Source: an uncultured Paracoccaceae bacterium
GTDB lineage: Bacteria; Pseudomonadota; Alphaproteobacteria; Rhodobacterales; Rhodobacteraceae
Length of the DNA: 64,000 nucleotides
Direction of reading: 5' to 3'
NCBI GenBank assembly: GCA_947489445.1
Contig: CANLDN010000007.1
Coordinates: 170,164-234,163 of the forward strand
A program made the translations under genes and the position numbers. Below are positions 1 through 8,190 of the stretch, piece after piece (the first letter of the stretch is position 1; every line of letters begins with the position of its first letter). Under the pieces are notes generated by a model. That model was not told the origin of the DNA. It did no database searches and saw only the letters and a list, made by a program, of their open reading frames with translations.

Positions 1-1
1 C

Positions 2-676
2 GTGGCGGAAGTGTCGGACGCGCTGCCCCTGATTATCCCCACGGACCCTGCGGTTGTGACGGTGCCGGAGTTGATGGCGGTCTGTGACGGGTTTCTGTTC
101 ACTGGCGGGCGCCCGAATGTGCATCCTGAGGAATATGGCGAGGCTGCGACAGATGCGCATGGTGCTTTTGATCGTGAACGTGATCGCATCGCGCTTGATC
201 TGATCCGGGCCTGTGTGGCCCAAGGACAGCCGATTTTCGGAATTTGCCGAGGTTTTCAAGAGGTTAATGTCGCGATGGGTGGGACGCTCTACCCGGAAAT
301 TCGCGATTTGCCGGGCCGTGACAATCATCGGATGCCCCCTGATGGAACGCTGGAAGAGAAATTTGAGCTGCGTCATGCGGTGACATTTTCGGAAGGTGGC
401 CCGTTTCATCAATTGATGGGCGCGCGTGAGGTGATGACCAACACGCTGCACGGGCAGGGAATTAAACAGCCGGGTCCGCGCATCGTCATTGACGGTCATG
501 CGCCGGACGGGACGCCAGAGGCGATTTATGTGGCCGACGCACCGGGGTTCACGTTGTCGGTGCAGTGGCATCCGGAGTGGAATGCCGCTGATGATCCGGT
601 GTCGCGGCCTCTGTTTGCGGCATTTGGAGCGGCGTGTCGTGCGTGGTCGGCCGGGGCGTTGCGCAAGGCGGGCTAA
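2..676 (+). CDS. Class I glutamine amidotransferase-like hydrolase (peptidase C26, gamma-glutamyl-GABA hydrolase type), 5' end cut by the window
   Basis: The fold and motifs are those of the PuuD-like gamma-glutamyl hydrolases, cytoplasmic enzymes that cleave gamma-glutamyl amides with a Cys-His-Glu triad. The nucleophile elbow GICRG is at about residues 80-84 (Cys82), and His190 and Glu192 are in QWHPEW. The frame is open to the left edge and the visible part (224 residues) is shorter than the usual 250-260, so the true start is probably outside the window. The GTG at base 2 should not be taken as the start. In this family the substrate may be gamma-glutamyl-GABA or another gamma-glutamyl conjugate; no neighbour here fixes it. 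Confidence 0.85.
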   Translation: MAEVSDALPLIIPTDPAVVTVPELMAVCDGFLFTGGRPNVHPEEYGEAATDAHGAFDRERDRIALDLIRACVAQGQPIFGICRGFQEVNVAMGGTLYPEIRDLPGRDNHRMPPDGTLEEKFELRHAVTFSEGGPFHQLMGAREVMTNTLHGQGIKQPGPRIVIDGHAPDGTPEAIYVADAPGFTLSVQWHPEWNAADDPVSRPLFAAFGAACRAWSAGALRKAG

Positions 677-946
677 GCAACGTTCGGTGGGCCCCGAGCA
701 CGGCTTTCGGGCAAATCGCACGTATTGCCGGTTAATAGCTGCGTTTATTGATAAATTCGGCATGTGTTTTCTATGCAGAACCCATGCGGAAACCATGCGC
801 ATGATGATGTGCATCGGGGCTGATTAACGCAGCGCGCGGTCGCGGGTGTTGAGATTTGGTTAATGCGGCTGAGGGTTGATTTTCGTCAATATGCCACCGC
901 TGGTTGATGTCATGGTTGCGCCAGTTTAACAGATGCGGAGCCTGCC

Positions 947-1474
947 ATGAAAATCTTGATCGCCTATGCCTCGACCGAGGGGCAGACACGGAAAATCGCC
1001 CGGTTCTGTGCGGATCATTTAGTGGAGCAGGGACACTCGGTCGAGGTATTGGGGGCCGCTGACAGCAAGGACGTGGATCTTGCGCGGTTTGATGCGGCGT
1101 TGCTTGCGGCCTCTGTCCATGCCGGGCGCTATCAGAAGCCGTTGGTGAAGCTTGCCAAACGTCAGGCGGCTGCGCTGACGCAGATGAAATCAGCATTCAT
1201 GTCGGTATCGCTGGCCGCTGCGGGCGATAATGCAGATGATTGGGAGGGGCTGGCGGACTGCGTGAAGCGGTTTTCCGAGCAAACAGGCTGGACCCCCGCC
1301 GAGGTGTTTCACGTCGCGGGCGCGTTTCGGTTTTCAGAATATGATTTCTTTAAGTCTTGGGCGATGCGCTGGATTGCGGCGCAGAAGAATGAAGACGTCA
1401 ATCCGCATGAAGACAAAGAATGTACCGATTGGGATGCGTTGCGGGAGACGCTTGATGGATGGTTGGGCGGGTGA
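947..1474 (+). CDS. Flavodoxin-domain protein, HemG-like
   Basis: This 175-residue protein opens with MKILIAYASTEGQTRKIA, the phosphate-binding loop of flavodoxins (S/T residues at about 8-14), followed by an alternating alpha/beta pattern. Length and the conserved tail resemble the menaquinone-dependent protoporphyrinogen oxidase HemG family, which oxidises protoporphyrinogen IX with FMN. Roseobacters mostly use ubiquinone and other protoporphyrinogen oxidases, so the HemG reaction is not assured; a general FMN electron carrier is equally possible. It stands alone, preceded by a 270-bp non-coding stretch in which I see no clear regulatory structure. Confidence 0.8.
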   Translation: MKILIAYASTEGQTRKIARFCADHLVEQGHSVEVLGAADSKDVDLARFDAALLAASVHAGRYQKPLVKLAKRQAAALTQMKSAFMSVSLAAAGDNADDWEGLADCVKRFSEQTGWTPAEVFHVAGAFRFSEYDFFKSWAMRWIAAQKNEDVNPHEDKECTDWDALRETLDGWLGG

Positions 1475-1553
1475 GGTCGCCCCGCTGAATCCATAGTCTT
1501 GTCGAAGCGGGGGTATTTATTGCAGTGTCCCGCAAACGGCTATGGAGATGGCG

Positions 1554-2237
1554 ATGAAACGGTCCCGCATTAACGAAAACATGGCCGAAGCGGATGAGAT
1601 GATCCGGTCTTACGGCTTTGTTCTGCCGCCTTTTGCCTATTGGACTCCCGAGGAATTCAAGGTACGCGCTGAAGACGCGCAAGCCGTGATCGAGGCGCGG
1701 TGTGGTTGGGATATTACCGATTATGGCGCGGGCCGGTATGATGAGATGGGGTTGTTCCTGTTCACCCTGCGCAATGGCCGTCTGGCTGATCTGCAGCGGG
1801 GCGGGGGTATGTGCTATGCCGAGAAGCTGCTGATTTCAAAGCAAGATCAACTGTCACCGATGCATACCCATGTGATCAAGGCCGAGGATATCATCAACCG
1901 CGGCGGGGCGACGCTGGTGGTGGAACTTTACGGGTCTGACCCTGACTGGAAATTCGATGAGACCGCAGGCGGCGTGGTGATGTGCGACGGTATTCGTCGC
2001 GCTTATGCCCCGGGTGAAAAGCTGCGCCTTGCCCCCGGTGAGAGCGTGACGCTGATGCCGGGTGACTGGCACGCATTCTGGGGGGAAGGGGGCGACGTGC
2101 TGATCGGTGAGGTCTCGACTGTGAATGACGATGAGACCGACAATGTCTTTCGCGAACCGATTGGCCGGTTTGCGGAGGTGGAGGAAGATGTCGCGCCGAC
2201 GCATTTGCTGGTGAGTGATTACAGGACCTGGCTGTAA
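1554..2237 (+). CDS. D-lyxose/D-mannose isomerase-type cupin protein
   Basis: A 227-residue cupin resembling D-lyxose ketol-isomerase (EC 5.3.1.15), which interconverts D-lyxose and D-xylulose, or D-mannose and D-fructose, using a divalent metal. The metal site is visible: His104 and His106 in SPMHTH, Glu111 a few residues on, and His173 in PGDWHAF. Three in-frame ATGs occur close together (1542, 1548, 1554). GGAG at 1544-1547 lies six bases before the ATG at 1554, which decides that start. No sugar kinase or transporter is adjacent, so its pathway is unknown. Confidence 0.82.
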   Translation: MKRSRINENMAEADEMIRSYGFVLPPFAYWTPEEFKVRAEDAQAVIEARCGWDITDYGAGRYDEMGLFLFTLRNGRLADLQRGGGMCYAEKLLISKQDQLSPMHTHVIKAEDIINRGGATLVVELYGSDPDWKFDETAGGVVMCDGIRRAYAPGEKLRLAPGESVTLMPGDWHAFWGEGGDVLIGEVSTVNDDETDNVFREPIGRFAEVEEDVAPTHLLVSDYRTWL

Positions 2238-2340
2238 GCCTGCGGTTTGGAGATCGCTTCCGGTTCTATGAGACTATTTATTGTGTTCCGTGCGCGGTCC
2301 CCATTTTCTGACCTCATCCACATGTGCGAGGATGCCGGAC

Positions 2341-3219
2341 ATGACACATCGAAAGCTTTATCTTGGTCCCCTGACTGACAACAGGCGTTGGGACATGATC
2401 AACATCCGCCCGGATGATGTGATCGTTGTGACGCCACCCAAATGCGGCACGACCTGGATGCAGACAATCGTGGCATTGCTGCTGTCCGGCGATCCGCATG
2501 TCGAGACGGAGTTGTCGTTAAAGATGCCTTGGGTCGATATCCGTTACCGCGAGATTTCAGAGGTGGCTGGACGGCTTGAGGCGATGACCCACCGTCGCAG
2601 CATGAAAAGCCATACGCCGATGGACGGTCTGCCATTGGATGATCATGCGCAGTATATTTGCGTGTTCCGGCACCCGCTTGATGCGCATTTTTCGTTCAGG
2701 AACCATGTGCAAAACATCTCTGTGCCGTTGTTTGATGACCGGTATCCAAAGGATGATGCGGGCGGCACGACATTTCGCCGTTTTTTGGAGGGCGCGGCAG
2801 ATGGGGATGACTGTGATGCAGCACCCCTTGCTCATATCTTGCAGCACTACAAAGCCGCCAAGCCCTTGTCTGACCGACCCAATGTGTCGCTTTTTCACTA
2901 TGCGGACATGACGCGGGATTTGGCGGGGCTGTTTGCCAAGGTGTCGGCGTTGCTGGGCGTCTCACATCCTGCGGCGGTCATGGAGCGACTGATAGAGGCT
3001 GCAACTTTTGATAATATGAAGCAGAATGCGGGTAGCTATGCCCCGGGCGGCGGGACGGGGTTTTACAGGTCGGATGCCGCGTTCTTTCACAGTGGCAGCA
3101 GCGGACAATGGCGCGGCAGGCTGACCGATGAAGAGGTTGCGGCTTACGACGCCATGATAGATGCACATCTGGCGCCAGAGGACCGCGCATGGTTGGAGAA
3201 TGGGGCCGCCGGGATTTGA
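2341..3219 (+). CDS. Sulfotransferase domain protein
   Basis: A PAPS-dependent sulfotransferase family protein of 292 residues. The 5'-phosphosulfate loop is clear (TPPKCGTTW, residues 31-39), and a 3'-phosphate-binding segment follows near residue 105 (VFRHPLDAHFSF). These enzymes move sulfate from PAPS to a hydroxyl or amine group in the cytoplasm. The acceptor cannot be read from the sequence. The ATG at 2341 is preferred because GAGG at 2328-2331 is nine bases upstream and the homologous region begins there; a TTG at 2281 would add 20 unlike residues. No PAPS-forming genes are nearby. Confidence 0.82.
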   Translation: MTHRKLYLGPLTDNRRWDMINIRPDDVIVVTPPKCGTTWMQTIVALLLSGDPHVETELSLKMPWVDIRYREISEVAGRLEAMTHRRSMKSHTPMDGLPLDDHAQYICVFRHPLDAHFSFRNHVQNISVPLFDDRYPKDDAGGTTFRRFLEGAADGDDCDAAPLAHILQHYKAAKPLSDRPNVSLFHYADMTRDLAGLFAKVSALLGVSHPAAVMERLIEAATFDNMKQNAGSYAPGGGTGFYRSDAAFFHSGSSGQWRGRLTDEEVAAYDAMIDAHLAPEDRAWLENGAAGI

Positions 3220-3250
3220 CGCCCAGCGACTGACCTTTGTTTGTTGGACG

Positions 3251-5485
3251 CTACAAGATCAGATCGAACGTTTTGATCAGCGGCAGTTGCCGTGCTCGCG
3301 TGCCCGTCAGATCGAAGAGCGCGTTGCCGAGCGCGGGCATTGATGGTGGTGTGCCCGGTTCACCGACGCCGCCCATATGGGGGTTCGTCTCAAGGACGCG
3401 GACCTCGAATGCGGGCGTGTTGTGCATGCGCAGCGCATCGTAGTCGTAGAAATTGTACTGCTCTGCCGCGCCATCGCTGAACGTCACCTCGCCCTGCACG
3501 GCGGCAGAGAAGCCGTAGACCGCGCCGGACACCATCTGTGCCTCGATGATGCTGGGGTCGAGGGCGGTGCCCACGTCGCAGGCGATCCAGCATTTGTTGA
3601 TGCGGATGCCGTTGCCGGTGTCTTCAACCTCGACCACCTCGGCCGTTGGCGTTCCAAAGGAATAGGTGAAGCCGATGCCGCGCCCGATATTGGCGGGCTT
3701 TTCGCTGCCCCAGTTCGACATTTCGCCCACAGCCTCGATCACGCCCGCCGAGGGTGCGTGTTCGGCGCGCGCCATGTCGAGCCGGAATTGCAGCGGATCG
3801 GTGCCTGCGGCATGGGCCAGTTCATCGATGAAGGTATCAAAGAAGAAACCGTTATGGGAGTTGCCGACGGACCGCCAGAAGCCCAAGGGAACGGTCAAAT
3901 CGGCCAGATGGCCGGTGATGCGGAAATTGGGGATGGCGTAGGGCTGGTCGGCGGCCCCTTCCACGTGCCCCCTGTCGGGTCCGGGTGGAACCTGACCCAC
4001 AAGCCGCATGGAGGAGGTGTGGGTGACCGATTGCGCGGCGATTTTGCCATCGACCAGTTGCGCCTTGCCGTCGCGCACCACACCCCGGAATTGCGCCATG
4101 GCGGCGGGGCGGTAGAAATCGTGGCGCATGTCCTCTTCCCGGCTCCAGGTCATGCGGATGGGGGTGCCGGGCAGGGCGGCCGCGATCTTTGCCGCGGGCA
4201 CGGAAAAGTCGTATTCGCCGCGCCGTCCGAAACCGCCACCCAGCATTGTGGTGTGCAGCGTGACCTGTTCGGGGTCGAGGCCCACGGCCTCAGCGCATTT
4301 GTCGCGGACGATGACCGGGGCCTGATTGCCGGACCAGACCTCGAGCGTGTCGCCAGTGTAGAGGGCGGTGGCATTCATCGGCTCCATTGTCGCGTGGGCG
4401 AGGTAGGGGACGACATATTCGGCTGTGATTTCAGTGCCTTCGACGGCTGCTGTGACATCGCCGTCGTCGCGGGTCGTAGAGTTAGGTTCAAGGTCGAAGG
4501 CGGCGCGGGTGGCAGCCATCAGCCCTTCGGTATCGACGGGGTAGCTGGCCGGTTCCCATTCGATGTCGACCGCCTCGGCGGCCTGCATGGCGAGCCATGT
4601 GTTGTTGGCGACCACGCCGATGCCATCGCCGAGGTCGATTATGGCTTCGACGCCGGGCATGTCGCGGGCGGCGCTGTCATCGTAAGAGACCATGCCGGAC
4701 CGGCGTGGGTTCATGCGGACGGTGGCGAATTTCAGGCCATCCAGCTTCGTGTCGGCGGCGTAATGGGCCGTGCCGGTGGATTTGGCGACCATGTCGGTGC
4801 GGGGCATGGATTTGCCAAGGTATTTCCAGGTGGATTTGGCGCGCAGGTCCACATCGGGTGGGGTGATATCGCGCACGGCTTCGGCCAGATCCGTATAGGC
4901 AATTTCGGTGCCATTCTGGGCAATCACCTTGCTGTTTTCGGTGCGTAATGTGCCCACGGCGACGCTCAACTGTGCGGCGGCGGCGAGTTTGAGTGCCTCG
5001 CGCGCAGAAGCCCCGGCGTGGCGCATCCGTTCGTAAGCGTCCTTGGTCGAGGTCGAACCGCCGGTGACTTGCAGGTTCAGGAGCTTGCCGACCATACCCA
5101 CACTTTGGCGCAGATTGTGTTGGAAGTTGCTGTCGGCGTAGTGGTGGAAGGGCAGAGCGAGGCCGAGGAGTGCCTGATTGTAGTAGGCCTGCGCGGGTGG
5201 GCCGTGCAGGACGGTGATGTCATCCCAGGCGACGTCCATTTCTTCGGCTACGAGGGCGGCCAGGGTGGTATGCACCCCTTGCCCCATTTCAGCACGTGGC
5301 GCGATGATGGTGATGCCGTCCTGATTGATCAGCATGAAGGGGTTGAGCGTTGCTTCGCCGTCACCGGCAACAAGCGGATTGGGTGCGTCTTTGCGGACTT
5401 GGTAGACCCCGAAGGCCACGCCACCGACGATGGCGGCGGTGCCGATCAGGAAGGTGCGGCGGGCGATTTTTCCGATGCTGGCCAT
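3251..5485 (-). CDS. Molybdopterin-binding subunit of a xanthine dehydrogenase family oxidoreductase (IorB type)
   Basis: A 744-residue molybdenum hydroxylase large subunit of the isoquinoline 1-oxidoreductase beta / aldehyde dehydrogenase type, which hydroxylates N-heterocycles or aldehydes with water as oxygen donor. The N-terminus has a twin-arginine motif (ARRTFLIG, residues 8-15) followed by a hydrophobic stretch, so it is probably exported or anchored by Tat. The molybdopterin contact GGGFGRR lies mid-protein and the catalytic glutamate is Glu709 in GVGEPG. It is transcribed just after the 2Fe-2S subunit gene, three bases apart. There is no separate FAD subunit, as in IorAB enzymes that pass electrons to cytochrome c or another acceptor. 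Confidence 0.9.
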   Translation of the reverse strand: MASIGKIARRTFLIGTAAIVGGVAFGVYQVRKDAPNPLVAGDGEATLNPFMLINQDGITIIAPRAEMGQGVHTTLAALVAEEMDVAWDDITVLHGPPAQAYYNQALLGLALPFHHYADSNFQHNLRQSVGMVGKLLNLQVTGGSTSTKDAYERMRHAGASAREALKLAAAAQLSVAVGTLRTENSKVIAQNGTEIAYTDLAEAVRDITPPDVDLRAKSTWKYLGKSMPRTDMVAKSTGTAHYAADTKLDGLKFATVRMNPRRSGMVSYDDSAARDMPGVEAIIDLGDGIGVVANNTWLAMQAAEAVDIEWEPASYPVDTEGLMAATRAAFDLEPNSTTRDDGDVTAAVEGTEITAEYVVPYLAHATMEPMNATALYTGDTLEVWSGNQAPVIVRDKCAEAVGLDPEQVTLHTTMLGGGFGRRGEYDFSVPAAKIAAALPGTPIRMTWSREEDMRHDFYRPAAMAQFRGVVRDGKAQLVDGKIAAQSVTHTSSMRLVGQVPPGPDRGHVEGAADQPYAIPNFRITGHLADLTVPLGFWRSVGNSHNGFFFDTFIDELAHAAGTDPLQFRLDMARAEHAPSAGVIEAVGEMSNWGSEKPANIGRGIGFTYSFGTPTAEVVEVEDTGNGIRINKCWIACDVGTALDPSIIEAQMVSGAVYGFSAAVQGEVTFSDGAAEQYNFYDYDALRMHNTPAFEVRVLETNPHMGGVGEPGTPPSMPALGNALFDLTGTRARQLPLIKTFDLIL

Positions 5486-5488
5486 GGA

Positions 5489-5953
5489 TCAAGCCTCCTG
5501 AATGCGCTGGGCAGCGTCTTTGATGGCGGCGCGGATACGGGGGTAGGTGCCACAGCGGCAGAGATTGCCCTGCATGGCATCGTCGATGTCCTGATCGGTG
5601 GGGTTGGGCGTTTGCGCCAGCAGGGCGGCGGCGTTCATGATCTGACCGGACTGACAGTAGCCGCATTGGGCGACCTGATGATCGACCCATGTTTGCTGGA
5701 TCATGGCCATGTTGTCAGGTGTGCCGAGCCCCTCGATGGTTGTCACTTCGCCCCAGACATCGGCGAGGGCGACCTGGCAAGATCGCACCGCCTCGCCATC
5801 GATATGCACGGTGCAGGCCCCGCAGGCGGACACACCGCAGCCGAATTTCGTACCGGTCAAGCCGACCTCGTCCCGCAATACCCAGAGCAGGGGCACGTCG
5901 TCGGGCAGGTCGATCGTTTGGGATTGGCCGTTGATTGTGAGTGACGTGGGCAT
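5489..5953 (-). CDS. 2Fe-2S subunit of the same molybdo-hydroxylase (IorA type)
   Basis: This 154-residue protein carries both iron-sulfur clusters of the xanthine-dehydrogenase small-subunit family. The plant-ferredoxin-type cluster uses Cys39, Cys44, Cys47 and Cys59; the second uses Cys97, Cys100, Cys132 and Cys134 (CGYC and LCRCG). It relays electrons from the molybdenum site of its partner. The ATG at 5953 is chosen because the family start [10 protein letters not shown] begins there and an AGG-rich site lies about seven bases upstream. The frame stays open for 22 more codons without similarity to the family. First gene of a two-gene operon. Confidence 0.92.
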   Translation of the reverse strand: MPTSLTINGQSQTIDLPDDVPLLWVLRDEVGLTGTKFGCGVSACGACTVHIDGEAVRSCQVALADVWGEVTTIEGLGTPDNMAMIQQTWVDHQVAQCGYCQSGQIMNAAALLAQTPNPTDQDIDDAMQGNLCRCGTYPRIRAAIKDAAQRIQEA

Positions 5954-6039
5954 GTGGGACCTCATGCGGGATAAGTGAACGGGATGGTTTAGTTTAGCCG
6001 ATGTTCCGGGTTGCGGCAACCGGTTTGCCAGTGAGTTTT

Positions 6040-6076
6040 ATGCCTCCGGCGGGGATATTTTTGGCCAAAAGAAGAG
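6040..6076. repeat. Intergenic motif of the Rhodobacteraceae 'CCTCCGGCGGGG-ATATTTTTGG' kind
   Basis: The non-coding stretch contains ATGCCTCCGGCGGGGATATT followed by TTTGGCCAAAAGAAGA. It combines a short GC-rich dyad (CCTCCGGCGGGG) with TTTTTGGCCAAAA. From memory, very similar stretches are common between genes in Roseobacter-group genomes, often just after a stop codon. Here it lies just downstream of the photolyase-like gene on the minus strand and upstream of the 2Fe-2S subunit gene. Only fragments resembling its GGGGTATTT core occur elsewhere in the window (near 1511 and 63206). Confidence 0.5.
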
Positions 6077-6082
6077 AGGGCG

Positions 6083-7246
6083 CTAGACGGTGGTCAGCCC
6101 TTTGATGTCGCCAAGGAGTTTGGGGATTTTTTCCTTGAACTTGAAAAATCCATGCGTGGCGTGCGGCCATGCCTGGGCGTCATAGGGTCGGATGATGTGC
6201 CTGATTGCTTGCCCCGCGAGTGTATCGGCTGTGGGGCCAACAGGCGTATAACTGGTGAAGATCTGATCGATATCGTTGTCCGCGACCCAGTCTTTGATGC
6301 TGTCTGCAGTGACCGAAGTGACTGGTCCCATGCAATCGGCGTAGCGGTTGGTGCTGTCGTTCATCGCCTGATCAACGAAGCGGGTGACAAGGGGGGCGAC
6401 CATCATGGGGCTGCGTTGCGTGGTTGCCGTGAGGGTCGCCGTTGCCACTGGTTTGATTTGATCGCATTGCCAGCCGGGGGAGAGGTCTTCTTCGGTCATG
6501 AGCAGCCCGCTACGCAAGCTGGGGTCAAGCGGGGCGCTGATGGGCACTGGCCCCCGTTGGGGATGTGGTCTGCCGTCGAGCGGGGCCGCGTGTGTGGCGA
6601 GGCCTTTGGGGTTGAACCGTCCTTGGGTGTATTTGGCGATGTTGTCGGGCCGGGCAAGATAGGTTTTGCCGATGGTTTGAAGGCCCCCGACCCAGCGCCA
6701 TGACAGCGTGTTCGAGGCCGGGTCGCCGTCAAGAAGATGCCGCAGGAAGAAATCGGCTCCCAACGTCCAGGGCAGCCGCAGCGTGAAAATCCAGATCGAG
6801 GCGAACCACATGCGCGCATGGTTGTGCAGATAGCCCGTGTCGGTCAGTTGCCGTGCCCAGTGATCAAAACAGTCGATGCCGGTTTCGCCTTTGCATGCCG
6901 CCTCCCAATCCCGTCGCAGGCCGCTTTCGGTCTGCACGCGGTTGAACGCCGCGTTCAGGTCGGTTTTATAGGCGGTCCAGATGCCGGGGCGCTGTTCGAG
7001 CCAGCCCTTCCAGTAGGTGCGCCAATACACCTCTTGAATGAATTTTTCGGCCACTTGGGGGCTGTGTCGGGCGAGGGTGGCGCGCAGGACGTCCGCTTCG
7101 GTGATGATCCGGTGCCGGATATAGGGCGACAGGGTCGAGACATGGGCGATGTTGTCGTAGTTGCGTTTGGCCGCGTAGTCGCGCCCCGCATGGGGGACGA
7201 AGTCATTCAAGCGCTGGAGCGCTGCGGTGTAGGTTGGTTCGAACAT
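6083..7246 (-). CDS. Photolyase/cryptochrome-type FAD-binding protein with FAD domain first
   Basis: The first ~215 of 387 residues match the helical FAD-binding domain of photolyases and cryptochromes: STLSPYIRHR (37-46), QEVYWRTYWKGWL (71-83), HNHARMWFASIW (141-152), GDPASNTLSWRW (174-185) and a RFNP motif (210-213). Photolyases normally put an alpha/beta antenna domain before this part; here it is absent and the protein starts about where the FAD domain would. The C-terminal ~120 residues could be an alpha/beta domain placed afterwards and end in WPHATHGFFKFKEKIP. Whether it repairs DNA or senses light cannot be told. No antenna-chromophore genes are adjacent. Confidence 0.82.
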   Translation of the reverse strand: MFEPTYTAALQRLNDFVPHAGRDYAAKRNYDNIAHVSTLSPYIRHRIITEADVLRATLARHSPQVAEKFIQEVYWRTYWKGWLEQRPGIWTAYKTDLNAAFNRVQTESGLRRDWEAACKGETGIDCFDHWARQLTDTGYLHNHARMWFASIWIFTLRLPWTLGADFFLRHLLDGDPASNTLSWRWVGGLQTIGKTYLARPDNIAKYTQGRFNPKGLATHAAPLDGRPHPQRGPVPISAPLDPSLRSGLLMTEEDLSPGWQCDQIKPVATATLTATTQRSPMMVAPLVTRFVDQAMNDSTNRYADCMGPVTSVTADSIKDWVADNDIDQIFTSYTPVGPTADTLAGQAIRHIIRPYDAQAWPHATHGFFKFKEKIPKLLGDIKGLTTV

Positions 7247-7288
7247 GAGCGGTGAGCTAAGGCGCAGTCGGGTGGTTTCAAGCGACGG

Positions 7289-8092
7289 CTAGTTGCGGGC
7301 GGCGATCCAATTGTCGATGGCGGCGGTGTAGCTGTTAGGTTCGCCAAGCCGCGCGTTGATGTCCATGTGGCTGAGAGCGACCGGCATGATCGTGACGCTG
7401 TTGCCCCGTGCGGTGGCTGCCGCGCCGAAGCTGCGTGCGTTGGGGCAAGCCGTGGCCCGTTGGGCTGAGCAGATGATCAGGAAGGGCCCTTCGTTTCGGC
7501 TGACATGGGTGGCGGGTGACGCGGCCTGCCAAAAGGCAGGGTCGTTGCCGAAAGCGTTGCGGTGCAGGCGGGTGGGATCGCCATGCATCATCATCTGCAC
7601 ATCGAGTGATGCGGAGTCGAGCAGGATTGTACCCGCCAATGGGTGCAGGCCAGCGGTCTGGCGGATGTCATTGCGTGTTGCAAGCAGGGCCGCCACATGA
7701 GCGCCCGCAGAATGGCCCATTAGGATAATCTTGTCAGGGTCGCCGCCCCAATTGACTGCGTTTTGCTGGATCATGGCCAACGCGCGGCCAAGATCGCGGG
7801 TCTGGTCGATAGGGTCTGCCGTGGGCATCAGCCGGGTATTGACCGAGATAACGAGCGCGCCTTGAGGCACCCAATGCCCCACTTTGACCCGCCAGACCCG
7901 GGTGTTGGCCTTGTCACCAAAACGCCAACCCCCGCCATGCAGCATGACGAAGATGGGCGCGTCTTGCGCATTGGCGGGCTGATAGAGATCAAACCGCTGC
8001 AGCGGGTCTGGGCCGTATGCGTATTCGACAGGCGTTTGTGCAACAGCGTGGGTGCAGATCAGGCAAAGGAGCAGCGATATCAGGTGTTTCAT
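7289..8092 (-). CDS. Exported alpha/beta hydrolase (esterase/lipase type)
   Basis: A 267-residue alpha/beta hydrolase with a typical Sec signal peptide (residues 1-19, ending AVAQ). The oxyanion motif HGGGW is at 52-56, the nucleophile is Ser128 in GHSAG, and the likely catalytic histidine is His242 in SHMD. This is the hormone-sensitive-lipase/BD-FAE carboxylesterase pattern, so hydrolysis of short-chain esters in the periplasm is expected. The acidic triad residue is not obvious: the usual segment after strand 7 reads CSAQRATACP with no Asp where I expected one. It stands alone between convergently and divergently oriented neighbours. Confidence 0.82.
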   Translation of the reverse strand: MKHLISLLLCLICTHAVAQTPVEYAYGPDPLQRFDLYQPANAQDAPIFVMLHGGGWRFGDKANTRVWRVKVGHWVPQGALVISVNTRLMPTADPIDQTRDLGRALAMIQQNAVNWGGDPDKIILMGHSAGAHVAALLATRNDIRQTAGLHPLAGTILLDSASLDVQMMMHGDPTRLHRNAFGNDPAFWQAASPATHVSRNEGPFLIICSAQRATACPNARSFGAAATARGNSVTIMPVALSHMDINARLGEPNSYTAAIDNWIAARN

Positions 8093-8190
8093 GATAGCCT
8101 CTGGTTCAAGCGCTTTGCGTTGAACGGGCGAGCACAGGATTTCCGTCGCCTGTTCTTGACACTGGCAGGCAGTCGGGCCAACGCTGCGAC

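Noticed and set aside
748..774. TTGATA ... TTCTAT as a sigma-70 promoter before the flavodoxin gene
   Set aside because: The spacing is only 15 bp and the -10 match is poor, about 170 bp from the start codon; not better than chance in AT-rich sequence.
3377..4948. Long plus-strand open frame of 523 codons
   Set aside because: It is antisense to the molybdopterin subunit gene, is rich in Gly/His/Asp in a repetitive way typical of mirror frames in GC-rich DNA, and has no recognisable domain, whereas the minus-strand gene has clear motifs.
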